64,000 bases of DNA from Ornithoclostridium sp944380285. Lineage in GTDB: Bacteria > Bacillota > Clostridia > Christensenellales > UBA3700. Position 1 is the stretch's first letter, and every line of letters begins with the position of its first letter. Positions 35,732 to 43,756 of the stretch are shown here, piece after piece. Made by a program: the position numbers and the translations under genes. The stretch spans positions 248,001-312,000 of the forward strand of contig OZ006985.1 of NCBI GenBank assembly GCA_963931165.1. Direction: 5' to 3'. The notes beneath the pieces are model-generated. The model worked only from the letters and a program-made list of their open reading frames with translations, had not been told where the DNA came from and ran no database searches.

Positions 35732-36399
35732 GCTCGCTCAAGGGCTTCATCTTTGACATGGACGGCACGCTCCTCGAATCGATGGGGCTGTGGGACAAGC
35801 TGTATGCCGACCTCTTTGCCGAAGACGGCTTGACGATGCCCGACGGGTTCTCGCTCGCGGTCAACCACCTCAAACTGTCCGACTGCGCCGAATACGCGGT
35901 GCGAAACACGCCGATCAGAATGAGCCGCGAAGAGATCGAGGAATTTTGGCACGACCGCGCGCTCGAAGCGTATTCCAACCGGGTGCCGCTCAAGCCGTAT
36001 GCGGCAAAACTGCTCTCGCTGCTGGTCAAGCACGGCGGCCGCATAGGCGTCGCGACCGCGCTGGGCGAAGATCTGTTTTGGCCCTGTCTCAAACAGCACG
36101 GCGTAGCGCCGCTGTTTTGGTCGGGCACGTCGATCGAAGAGGTCGGCGTCGGCAAGGACAAGCCCGACGTCTACATCCGCGAATGCAACAAGCTGGGGCT
36201 GCGTCCGTCCGAATGCGCGGTGTTCGAGGACAGCCATATCGGCATCGCGAGCGCAAAAAAAGCGGGCTTCTTCACCGTCGGTCTTTACGACGCCGCGTCC
36301 GCCGAGCATTGGGACACGCTCAAATATCACTCCGACCTCGCCTGCCGCAGTCTCCGGCAAGCTTACTACGCGTTCAAGAACGCATACAGCGGCGTATAA
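35701..36399 (+). CDS. HAD-family phosphatase (beta-phosphoglucomutase-like)
   Basis: 232 residues. HAD motif I FIFDMDGTLLES (nucleophilic Asp), motif II-like GVATAL, and motif IV region FEDSHIGIASAKKAG; the helical cap follows motif I. Likely a sugar-phosphate phosphatase or mutase. The start codon lies inside the end of the transporter-phosphoesterase gene without a good ribosome site, implying translational coupling and a shared pathway, perhaps handling an imported sugar. Confidence 0.88.
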   Translation: MAERPDREILSSLKGFIFDMDGTLLESMGLWDKLYADLFAEDGLTMPDGFSLAVNHLKLSDCAEYAVRNTPIRMSREEIEEFWHDRALEAYSNRVPLKPYAAKLLSLLVKHGGRIGVATALGEDLFWPCLKQHGVAPLFWSGTSIEEVGVGKDKPDVYIRECNKLGLRPSECAVFEDSHIGIASAKKAGFFTVGLYDAASAEHWDTLKYHSDLACRSLRQAYYAFKNAYSGV

Positions 36400-36403
36400 A
36401 ATG

Positions 36404-36440
36404 ACGGCTCCGAGCGATCGGAGCCGTATTTGTTTTTTCT
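36404..36440 (+). terminator. Terminator of the transporter/HAD operon
   Basis: Perfect 10-bp stem ACGGCTCCGA / TCGGAGCCGT, GCGA loop, long T-rich tail. Confidence 0.85.
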
Positions 36441-36449
36441 TTTTCGGAT

Positions 36450-37562
36450 TCAGGCGAAGTATTCGTCAAGCCCCTCTCTGAACCTCGCGACGTCGGCGTC
36501 GGTATAGAACTTGTAGCCGATGTATTGCTTGTCCGAATTGGGCAGCTTGCAGACAAAACGCTTGTCGTCGTCATAGAGAAATTGAGGGATGTTCTCGTCT
36601 TTGAGCAGCGCGAGCACGACGGTGTTTTCGGTCGGCAGATACATGATGCGCGCATAGACGATGTTGCCCACGCGGTAGCTGTAAGAGCCGGTCAATTCCT
36701 CGATCTCGGTCTCGTCGGCGACCGCGCCGATCAGGCAGGGCGTCAGCCTCGTCAACGCGTCTATCAACGACTTTTTGTCTTCGCTCCACTCCTCGAGCTT
36801 GACCCCGCGCAGATTGGTCGGATTGCTGGTGTAGACGAGCTTGTTCGCGCCGGTATCATCGACGGGCAGCATCAGCTTTGCGGCGTTCGCGAACGCGCCG
36901 CTCTCGCGCGAAACGATGCCCTTGTCCATCAATTCGCCCCACGTCAAGATGCCGAACGAGCCCTTTTCGCCCTCCCACGCCGCGCCGATCAGCGCTTTGA
37001 GCACGTCGTCGTCCTCATAGGGGCTTTCGCATTCGGGATCGGTCGTCAGCGCGACATAGTAAAATCCGTCGGCATCGGCGAAGATCTTGCGGCAATACGA
37101 GGTGAACCCTCCCTTGCGCAGGCTGCGCGCCCTGTCGCGGACGATCCCGCTGTCATAGTCCGCCTCTTCGCAGATCTCGATGTTGTCGCCGCCGCCCGAG
37201 ACGACCGCCTGCTTGAACCTGCGGTCGAGCGCAAGCTGTACGTTGATCGTACGCGCCTGACGGAAACTCGCCTCGCTCGCGCAGGCGTTGACATAGGAGA
37301 CGACCTTCGCCTCGACGAACACTATGAACTTGGCGTTGGACGTGTGCGCGACGATCACGAGATCAGGCGAACCGAAGTCTCCCAACCTGTATTCGGGCAG
37401 ATATTCGCAATATTCCACTTCTTTGACAAAATCCGGGGTCTTGCCGTTCCAGGCGACGCATTCGAGCAATTTGCGGTCCGCGCCCGCGGCGATGACGTCT
37501 GCGACGAGTCCGGACACCAGCCCGCTCTCACCGTAGTAGAGCACCTTGCTTGATCCTTTCAT
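36450..37562 (-). CDS. Hypothetical protein, possible PD-(D/E)XK nuclease fold
   Basis: 370 residues, cytoplasmic, not assigned to a family. The stretch SPDLVIVAHTSNAKFIVFVEAKV places an Asp on one strand and an ExK on the next, the spacing of PD-(D/E)XK nucleases, and LLECVAWNG could supply the preceding acidic residue. The C-terminal half (about 200-370) shows ENIPQFLYDDDKRFVCKLPN and no known motif. GGAGG precedes the ATG. It stands alone between convergent HAD and a sensor kinase gene behind it. A role in defence or repair is only a guess. Confidence 0.5.
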   Translation of the reverse strand: MKGSSKVLYYGESGLVSGLVADVIAAGADRKLLECVAWNGKTPDFVKEVEYCEYLPEYRLGDFGSPDLVIVAHTSNAKFIVFVEAKVVSYVNACASEASFRQARTINVQLALDRRFKQAVVSGGGDNIEICEEADYDSGIVRDRARSLRKGGFTSYCRKIFADADGFYYVALTTDPECESPYEDDDVLKALIGAAWEGEKGSFGILTWGELMDKGIVSRESGAFANAAKLMLPVDDTGANKLVYTSNPTNLRGVKLEEWSEDKKSLIDALTRLTPCLIGAVADETEIEELTGSYSYRVGNIVYARIMYLPTENTVVLALLKDENIPQFLYDDDKRFVCKLPNSDKQYIGYKFYTDADVARFREGLDEYFA

Positions 37563-37654
37563 AATTTCCTCCTTGAGGGGATGTCCCTCTCTTATACAAA
37601 ACCACAAAATGCGCTCGCTGTCAATAGGTAACGGCAAAATTTTACATACATATT

Positions 37655-37678
37655 GCAAAAAAGGCGCCGCGGCGCCTT
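37655..37678 (-). terminator. Terminator of the two-component operon
   Basis: Perfect 9-bp palindrome AAGGCGCCGCGGCGCCTT followed on the minus strand by TTTTTT. Confidence 0.75.
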
Positions 37679-37683
37679 CGATG

Positions 37684-38994
37684 TCATTCGTTTGTCTTTT
37701 TGTTGCGTTTGAGCAAAGCCGCCTGGGACGCGCTCTTTGGGAGGCGGACGGTGAACTTGGTGTATGTCGTCCCGTCGCTGTCGCAGACGATCTCGCCGTC
37801 GTGATTCATCACGATGTTCTTGGCGAGCGACAGCCCCAGCCCGAAACTCCCCGCCGAAGCGTTTTGCGTACGCGCGTTGTCCACGCGGTAGAAGCGGTCG
37901 AATATCTTGGTCAAGTGCTCCTTTGCGATGCCCGCGCCGTAGTTGGTGAACACCGCGGTCACACCGCGCTTGTCCGCGTGCAGCTCCACCTCGATCTTCC
38001 CCTTTTCCGGCGTGTATTTGAGCGCGTTGTCCATCAATATGTTGAACAGCCTCTCCATCTGCTTTGCATAGCAATTGAGCGTTATCGCCGGCGTGATGCG
38101 CTGAGTCAGCTCTATGTTCTTCTCAAAGCACCTCGCCTCGAAACTGAGCAGCGTTCCGTCAAGCATCTCGGACAGATTTTCTTCCGTCTTTACTCCCGCC
38201 GCCTGACTGTCCGCGCGGAACAGTTCGAGCATATCGGTGATCAACGCGCTCATTCTCGCCAATTGCGCGTCGACATTTTCGATCCAATGCTCGTTCTCCG
38301 CAACGGTCGCGGCGGGGTCCGACTTGATCAAATACATGTTCGCGCCTATGATCGCAAGCGGCGTTTTCAGCTCGTGCGACGCGTCGGCGACCAGCTGCTT
38401 TTGCTGCTCGTAAGACTGCTTGACCGGCGCGATTATCTGCCGCGACACCAATTGCCCGAAGATGTAGAGCAGCACCAAACAGAAAAGATATATCACCGCG
38501 GTCGTCACGCCCGAATTGATCAGATCGGTGCGGTCGTCCGTCCAGTCGTAGACCGAATAGACGGTGACGCTCTCCCTCTCGGCGCCATCCAATGTGATCT
38601 GCCTGTGCGCGCGGAAGTACCTGCCGTCGATCTCGAAGTCGGCATTCTCGTCCTCGATGTCGTCCAGCCTCGCGACGATCCCGTTCAATTCCTTTTCGCT
38701 GAGGTCGTCGGTGTTGAAAGAATACATCCCTGCGCCCGCGTTGCCGGTCACCTCGACGACGATCATGCACGCGTTGCGCGCAAGCCAAGACTGCATTTCG
38801 TCTTCGCTCCCTGCGGGGATGGGCGCGCGGTCGAGCGCTTCGGACAGCCTCTCGTCGATCGACACGTCCGTCTGCACGACGTTGGACGCGAAGATGACGC
38901 CGTACGCCAAAAGCAAAAACAGACCGCCCACCGCGACGAAGATCGCGATGAACCGCCTGCGCAATTTGTCAAGAGCCCTGTCCTGCGCGGTCAT
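37684..38994 (-). CDS. Sensor histidine kinase
   Basis: 436 residues. Membrane helices at about 15-38 and 162-182 enclose a roughly 120-residue extracellular sensor of unknown ligand. HAMP-less linker, then HisKA with DASHELKTPLAII (His207), N box ILMDNALKYT, F box FDRFYRVD and G2 SFGLGLSLAKNIV; the G1 box reads FTNYGAGI instead of DxGxGI, a weak form. The ATG overlaps the response-regulator stop (TAATG), so the pair is one translational unit. Confidence 0.92.
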   Translation of the reverse strand: MTAQDRALDKLRRRFIAIFVAVGGLFLLLAYGVIFASNVVQTDVSIDERLSEALDRAPIPAGSEDEMQSWLARNACMIVVEVTGNAGAGMYSFNTDDLSEKELNGIVARLDDIEDENADFEIDGRYFRAHRQITLDGAERESVTVYSVYDWTDDRTDLINSGVTTAVIYLFCLVLLYIFGQLVSRQIIAPVKQSYEQQKQLVADASHELKTPLAIIGANMYLIKSDPAATVAENEHWIENVDAQLARMSALITDMLELFRADSQAAGVKTEENLSEMLDGTLLSFEARCFEKNIELTQRITPAITLNCYAKQMERLFNILMDNALKYTPEKGKIEVELHADKRGVTAVFTNYGAGIAKEHLTKIFDRFYRVDNARTQNASAGSFGLGLSLAKNIVMNHDGEIVCDSDGTTYTKFTVRLPKSASQAALLKRNKKTNE

Positions 38995-39674
38995 TACCCT
39001 TGCGGCGCGGACATCTTGTACCCCACGCCGCGCACCGAGGTCAGCACAACGTCGCTGCCCAAAAAGCCCAGCTTCTTGCGCAAAAACGACATATATACCT
39101 CGAGATTGTTGGATTCGAAATCACAATTGAACCCCCACGCCTTGTTGATGAGTTCGTCCTTTGTGTACACCGCGCCCGGATTGGAGAAAAAGCACAGCGC
39201 CAGCTCGTACTCTTTGCCCGACAGGGCGATGCTCTTGCCTCCGCACGACAGCTTGTATTCCTTGATGTTGAGCGTGGTGTTGCCCACTTTGAGCTCGTTT
39301 CCGACAGAGTCTCCGCGCCTGCGCCTTGTGATCGCACGCAGCCTCGCGGTGAGCTCGTCCATCGAGAACGGCTTGGTCATATAGTCGTCCGCGCCGATGT
39401 CCAACCCCTTGACCTTGTCTTCGACCGACGCGAGCGCGGTCAGCATGATGATAGGCGTCTTGATGTCCGCCGCACGCAGCTTTTTGACGGCGGTGTAGCC
39501 GTCCATCACCGGCATCATGATGTCCATGATGATCACGTCGTAGTCGCCGACAAGCCCCATACGATAGCCCTCTTCGCCGTCATAGGCGCACTCGACCAAA
39601 CATTGATTCTTTTTGAGCAGCGACGCGATCGCTTCGGACATCTGCACTTCGTCTTCGACAAGCAATATCTTCAT
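38994..39674 (-). CDS. OmpR/PhoB-family response regulator
   Basis: 226 residues. Receiver domain with acidic pocket VEDE, phospho-acceptor Asp51 (IIMDIMMPVMDG), Thr in MLTALAS and Lys in DYMTKPF; C-terminal winged helix with ALSGKEYELALCFFSNPG and SFLRKKLG...VRGVGYKM. Paired with the kinase gene directly behind it. Direct 11-bp-phased TTTAA repeats about 190 bp upstream may be a target. Confidence 0.95.
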   Translation of the reverse strand: MKILLVEDEVQMSEAIASLLKKNQCLVECAYDGEEGYRMGLVGDYDVIIMDIMMPVMDGYTAVKKLRAADIKTPIIMLTALASVEDKVKGLDIGADDYMTKPFSMDELTARLRAITRRRRGDSVGNELKVGNTTLNIKEYKLSCGGKSIALSGKEYELALCFFSNPGAVYTKDELINKAWGFNCDFESNNLEVYMSFLRKKLGFLGSDVVLTSVRGVGYKMSAPQG

Positions 39675-39889
39675 GACTCACTCCGTTCGTTCGATACATG
39701 TATCATACCACATATTCGACTCTTTTGCATGATTTGATTATATAATAAAATCAAAGCATTAAACCTATATTAATTGCGCGTAAAAACGCTCAAAAAATAA
39801 AATTTGTTCATCTTGAACGTCGTTTCGCCCGCCGAAGAAAATTTTTTGAAAAATTTTCGCATTTTAATGCGCCTTTAAGTCTGCCGCCA

Positions 39890-40036
39890 TATAATGAAGG
39901 CACAAAACAAGCCCCCCTGAGCGAAGTAGAGCCGGAGTAACACACAAAGACTTCTTCCAAACACCTATTATAAACACTCCTCTTAATCTCCCTCTACTGA
40001 GCGCATCCTCCCGCCGGTTTCGGCGGGAGTTTTTTT
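39890..40036 (+). ncRNA. Candidate small RNA between the regulator and the DUF815 gene
   Basis: TATAAT at 39890-39895 would start a transcript near 39902 that ends at the strong terminator 40008-40036. Nothing in the about 130 nt is a convincing gene. Just upstream, TTTAATGCGCC TTTAAGTCTGC is an 11-bp-phased direct repeat, the geometry used by OmpR-type regulators, and the -35 box is poor, as in activated promoters. Expression is unproven. Confidence 0.4.
40008..40036 (+). terminator. Strong intrinsic terminator
   Basis: CTCCCGCC / GGCGGGAG stem with GGTTTC loop and TTTTTTT. No gene precedes it on this strand, which implies a short transcript. Confidence 0.85.
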
Positions 40037-40103
40037 GCAAATTGATCGCATTTTGTTTATTTCGCGGCGGCGAAGTGCTATACTGTACGCAACGGAGAAG
40101 AAT

Positions 40104-41345
40104 ATGAACATCAGAGAGATCATTGACGATTGCATACTTTATGACCCCTGCCGCGGCGCGGTGAAAGACCTCGCGGACGGCAACGTGAACGTCGGCCGCG
40201 TTGCCGGCGAGCTGCTCGACTTTGCGGCGGAATACGGCGTCACCGGCAACCTGTGGCACCACTATGTCGCCTTCCTTTTGGCAACGGACGAGAACGCTTT
40301 CTCCCTCGCGTGCGAGAGACGCGCCGCTCCCGAAGGCAGCCTCAAAGACGTCGCCGCAAACGACCTCAAAGCGATCTTCGAGCTCTTCTCGATCGACCTC
40401 GTCGAGTTGTTCGGCAAGTTCGCGCCGGCGATATCCGACTACACCTACGTCGGCGGAGGCAAACGTTCGCGGACATCGGCGGGCGCACGCGTCTCGCTCC
40501 TTTCAAAAGCGCTCGAATCCGCAAACGACGATGCCGCCGCGATCGACGCGATCGCCGATTGGTACTCGATCTACGGAGTGGGCGAATATGCGCTCTACGA
40601 CGCGTTCCGCCTGATCAGCTCTTCGGGCAGCACCGAGATCGATTTGCAGCACATAACCGACACGGAGACCAAAAAATTGAGCGATCTCGTCGGCTATGAG
40701 TTGCAGAAAAAACAGCTCCTCGACAACACCCTCGCCTTCCTCGACGGCAACAGTGCCAACAACGTGCTCCTCTACGGCGACGGCGGCACGGGCAAGTCGT
40801 CCAGCATCAAGGCGTTGATGTGCGAATATGCCGAGAGGGGGCTGCGCGTCATCGAGGTGTTCAAGCATCAATTCACCTCGATCAGCCAACTGATCGCCAA
40901 GATCAAGGACCGCAACTACCGCTTCATCCTCTACTTGGACGACCTGTCGTTCGAAGAGTTCGAGATCGAATACAAATACTTCAAAGCGATCATTGAAGGC
41001 GGACTTGAGTGCCGTCCGTCCAACGTGCTGATCTATGCGACCTCCAACCGCAGACATTTGATCAAGGAGAACTTCTCCGACCGCAACGACATGCGCGTCG
41101 ACGACGACGAAGTCCACCGCTCGGATACGCTTGCGGAAAAGCTGTCCCTCGTCGCCCGCTTCGGATTGACGATCTACTACCCGTCGCCCGATCAACAGCA
41201 ATACCTCGAGATCGTCCGCCGGCTCGCCGCTCGCAAAGGCATAAACATGCCCGACGACGAACTGTGCCGCCGCGCGCTGCAATGGCAAATGCGCGGATCG
41301 GGCAAGTCGGGGAGGACGGCAACGCAATTTATTGCTTCGCTTTGA
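40104..41345 (+). CDS. DUF815-type AAA ATPase
   Basis: 413 residues. An N-terminal helical region leads to LVGYELQKKQLLDNTLAFL, Walker A GDGGTGKSS (about residues 226-234), Walker B FILYLDDLSFEE, sensor 1 LIYATSNRRHL and the family insert DEVHRSDTLAEKLSL. DUF815 ATPases are common in anaerobic Firmicutes; the substrate is unknown. GGAGAAG precedes the ATG and TATACT lies 14-20 bases further up. The last codons and the stop belong to the start of structured repeat B copy 2. Confidence 0.9.
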   Translation: MNIREIIDDCILYDPCRGAVKDLADGNVNVGRVAGELLDFAAEYGVTGNLWHHYVAFLLATDENAFSLACERRAAPEGSLKDVAANDLKAIFELFSIDLVELFGKFAPAISDYTYVGGGKRSRTSAGARVSLLSKALESANDDAAAIDAIADWYSIYGVGEYALYDAFRLISSSGSTEIDLQHITDTETKKLSDLVGYELQKKQLLDNTLAFLDGNSANNVLLYGDGGTGKSSSIKALMCEYAERGLRVIEVFKHQFTSISQLIAKIKDRNYRFILYLDDLSFEEFEIEYKYFKAIIEGGLECRPSNVLIYATSNRRHLIKENFSDRNDMRVDDDEVHRSDTLAEKLSLVARFGLTIYYPSPDQQQYLEIVRRLAARKGINMPDDELCRRALQWQMRGSGKSGRTATQFIASL

Positions 41346-41580
41346 GGGGGCACCAAAGTGCTAATCGCTTGAATCAAAACGCGCGCGTTTGCCTTGCAAA
41401 CCGTGCGCGTTTTTCATACAAGCGGCACTTAGGTTCCCCCTCAATACTCCCCCTCCAACGCGGCACGCTCATTCACCATTCGCGACCGCGCAAGGGGCGC
41501 CTTGCCAAAAGCGCGGTTTTGGCGCGGCGCGTTATCAAGTCGCGCGAGAAGCGCGGTTTCGCGCGACGCGAAGCGCAACC
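41330..41580 (+). repeat. Structured repeat element B, copy 2
   Basis: Same layout as copy 1. Outer stem 41344-41361 / 41425-41442 (16 of 18 pairs), inner stem AAAACGCGCGCG / CGTGCGCGTTTT, then AATACTCCCC, a GCGCC..CAAAA / TTTTG..GGCGC hairpin and GTCGCGCGA / TCGCGCGAC. It supplies the final codons and TGA of the DUF815 gene; TTGCTTCGC at the start and GCGAAGCGCAA at the end could close the whole element. Confidence 0.75.
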
Positions 41581-41656
41581 TTGTCAATATAATGCAGCTA
41601 CGCGTTTTAACTTTTGAATGCGGATAACGTTATGATACTCAACTCTGCCGCCTCCA

Positions 41657-41884
41657 CGAGGCCACCATTTCGCTAATCGCTCAAATCAATACCGCCTGCA
41701 TGCAAATCGCTTGCAGGCGATATTTTCATATGAGCGGCGAAATGGTTCCCCCTCAATACTCCCCCTCCAACGCGGCACGTTCGCTCACCGCTCACGACCG
41801 CGCAAAGGGCGCCTTGCCAAAAACGCGGTTTTGACGCGGCGCGTTATCAAGTCGCGCGTAAACGCGGTGCCGCGCGACATTTTC
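41657..41884 (+). repeat. Structured repeat element B, copy 3
   Basis: Outer stem 41658-41673 / 41737-41754 (weaker at its base), inner stem with CCGCCTGCA / TGCAGGCGA, AATACTCCCC segment and the two trailing hairpins. 77 bases behind copy 2, same orientation. Confidence 0.7.
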
Positions 41885-42407
41885 TGTTCCGCACCACCTT
41901 TGGGGTGCGGCATTCATTCACGTCTTGGGCGTCAAACGGTGAATAACGGCACATCTTGGCGTCTCATCTGCACGTCTCGGGCGCGGTCACGGACAGATGT
42001 CCGGTTGGGCCGCACCTCTCGCGCTTGTTCGCCGCCAATTTGCACCGTTCTTCGCCGTTTGATAAAGCATGTTTGCGCGCTTTTGCGTTTCAGAGAACGT
42101 CCGCGTACCATTGAGGTACAGCGGACAACCTCTTCACCGCAAAATCATCGCAAGTCGCTCGCCCAATACTCCGTGGTTGCGTTTATCCAATCGGTTCTTT
42201 GTCAACTTTAATCAAGCTATCGATTACAAATCAATTTATGCGGATTCTTGTCAACCCAAAAATTACGCTTCGAATCGCAACGGCGGTGATTGCAAATGCA
42301 ATCGTCGCCGTTTCTCATACTCGCTATTTTGGGTTTTTCTTTTCTGTTAAATTTGTGCTCGTCCTCTTGACAACTCAAAGTGCAATAAAATTTTTGCCGA
42401 GACGCCA
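41885..42407. other. Hairpin-rich non-coding stretch
   Basis: No convincing gene. Contains CCGCACC / GGTGCGG (about 41892-41912), a CATCTG / CAGATG arm enclosing further GC pairs, CGGAC / GTCCG, and a good stem GTCCGCGTACC / GGTACAGCGGAC at about 42099-42127. Behind 42150 the composition becomes AT-rich with no further structure I can support. Confidence 0.45.
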
Positions 42408-42433
42408 TTAAGGTCAATGTAATCTTTGTCAAG
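42408..42433 (-). repeat. 26-bp dispersed motif, copy 4
   Basis: CTTGACAAAGATTAC followed by ATTGACCTTAA on the minus strand. Confidence 0.55.
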
Positions 42434-42511
42434 AGTCGCGTTCATCTTTTTTGAAAAATCTTCGAGATCGTCTGCCGCTCGGCGCAAATTGCAATTTGTG
42501 TTGCAAAACGC

Positions 42512-42540
42512 TTGACAAATCGCTCCGTTTGTGCGATTAT
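42512..42540 (+). promoter_or_regulatory. Promoter of tRNA-Pro
   Basis: TTGACA (42512-42517), 17 bp, GATTAT (42535-42540), 13 bases before the tRNA. Confidence 0.65.
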
Positions 42541-42553
42541 TTGATATGCACAT

Positions 42554-42630
42554 CGGGGTGTGGCGCAGTTTGGTAGCGCGCTTGAATGGGGTTCAAGAGG
42601 CCGCTAGTTCGAATCTAGTCACTCCGACCA
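42554..42630 (+). tRNA. tRNA-Pro(GGG)
   Basis: 77 nt, acceptor CGGGGTG / CACTCCG, T-arm GCTAG TTCGAAT CTAGT, anticodon loop ATGGGGT giving GGG, encoded CCA at 42628-42630. A tandem array of tRNA-tail units follows on the next base. Confidence 0.95.
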
Positions 42631-42864
42631 TTGCAGAGCCGCCCATTTTGGGGCAAGAAAAAAAGGAAGACGTTCAAGCACGCCTTCCTCTTTTTTCTTT
42701 CTCCCTTTCGAGGGCGGCTCTTCCCCTGCTTTCCGTAACTAGACTGTTCGAAATCGTGACGCGATCGTGTCTCGATATCTCCATATCTCGCCATCCCCTA
42801 TCGGCGATCGCTATTCCGTCGCTTCTCTTCGCTTCGCTCCTTTCGAATCTAGTCACTCCGACCA
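42631..42864 (+). repeat. tRNA-Pro tail unit 1
   Basis: 234 bp: GCAGAGCCGCCCATTTTGGG lead, terminator hairpin AGGAAG / CTTCCT with TTTTTT, an imperfect inverted T-arm (ACTAGA..TTCGAA), CGAAATCGTGACG, GCTATTCCGTC, and the direct tail GAATCTAGTCACTCCGACCA, identical to the tRNA 3' end. Confidence 0.85.
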
Positions 42865-43098
42865 TTGCAGAGCCGCCTATTTTGGGGCAAGAAAAAAAGG
42901 AAGACGTTCAAGCACGCCTTCCTCTTTTTTCTTTCTCCCTTTCGAGGGCGGCTCTTCCCCTGCTTTCCGTAACTAGACTGTTCGAAATCGTGACGCGATC
43001 GTGTCTCGATATCTCAATATCTCGCCATCCCCTATCGGCGATCGCTATTCCGTCGCTTCTCTTCGCTCCGCTCCTTTCGAATCTAGTCACTCCGACCA
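42865..43098 (+). repeat. tRNA-Pro tail unit 2
   Basis: 234 bp, nearly identical to unit 1 (a few base changes, for example CCTATTTTGGG in the lead). Confidence 0.85.
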
Positions 43099-43287
43099 AC
43101 GCAGGCTTCGCTTGTCGAGGCACCAAAAAAAGAGAGTCCGCTGCTCGGTCTCTCTTATTTTTTGCCGCCCATTTTCGCTCGCCTGCTATTCATCTGCTTA
43201 ACTAGACTGTTCGAAATTGTGACGCTCTCTTCGTTCGCTATTCCGTCCTCGCTTTGCTCGTCCTTACGAATCTAGTCACTCCGACCA
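43099..43287 (+). repeat. tRNA-Pro tail unit 3 (divergent type)
   Basis: 189 bp. The lead (ACGCAGGCTTCGCTTGTCGA) and terminator (AAGAGAG / CTCTCTT plus TTTTTT) differ from units 1 and 2 and resemble Arg unit 2 and the orphan unit at 16937, while the 3' tail is again the exact Pro tail. GTGACG, CTATTCCGTCCTCGC and CTCGTCCTTACGAATC are kept. Confidence 0.85.
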
Positions 43288-43522
43288 TTGCAGAGCCGCC
43301 CATTTTGGGGCATGAAAAAAAGGAAGACGTTCAAGCACGCCTTCCTCTTTTTTCTTTCTCCCTTTCGAGGGCGGCTCTTCCCCCTGCTTTCCGTAACTAG
43401 ACTGTTCGAAATCGTGACGCGATCGTGTCTCGATATCTCCATATCTCGCCATCCCCTATCGGCGATCGCTATTCCGTCGCTTCTCTTCGCTCCGCTCCTT
43501 ACGAATCTAGTCACTCCGACCA
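43288..43522 (+). repeat. tRNA-Pro tail unit 4
   Basis: 235 bp, unit 1 type; CTCGTCC-free form with CTCCTTACGAATC before the tail. Confidence 0.85.
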
Positions 43523-43756
43523 TTGCAGAGCCGCCCATTTTGGGGCAAGAAAAAAAGGAAGACGTTCAAGCACGCCTTCCTCTTTTTTCTTTCTCCCTTT
43601 CGAGGGCGGCTCTTCCCCTGCTTTCCGTAACTAGACTGTTCGAAATCGTGACGCGATCGTGTCTCGATATCTCCATATCTCGCCATCCCCTATCGGCGAT
43701 CGCTATTCCGTCGCTTCTCTTCGCTCCGCTCCTTTCAAATCTAGTCACTCCGACCA
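43523..43756 (+). repeat. tRNA-Pro tail unit 5
   Basis: 234 bp, unit 1 type; the tail junction reads TTTCAAATC instead of TTTCGAATC. Confidence 0.85.
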
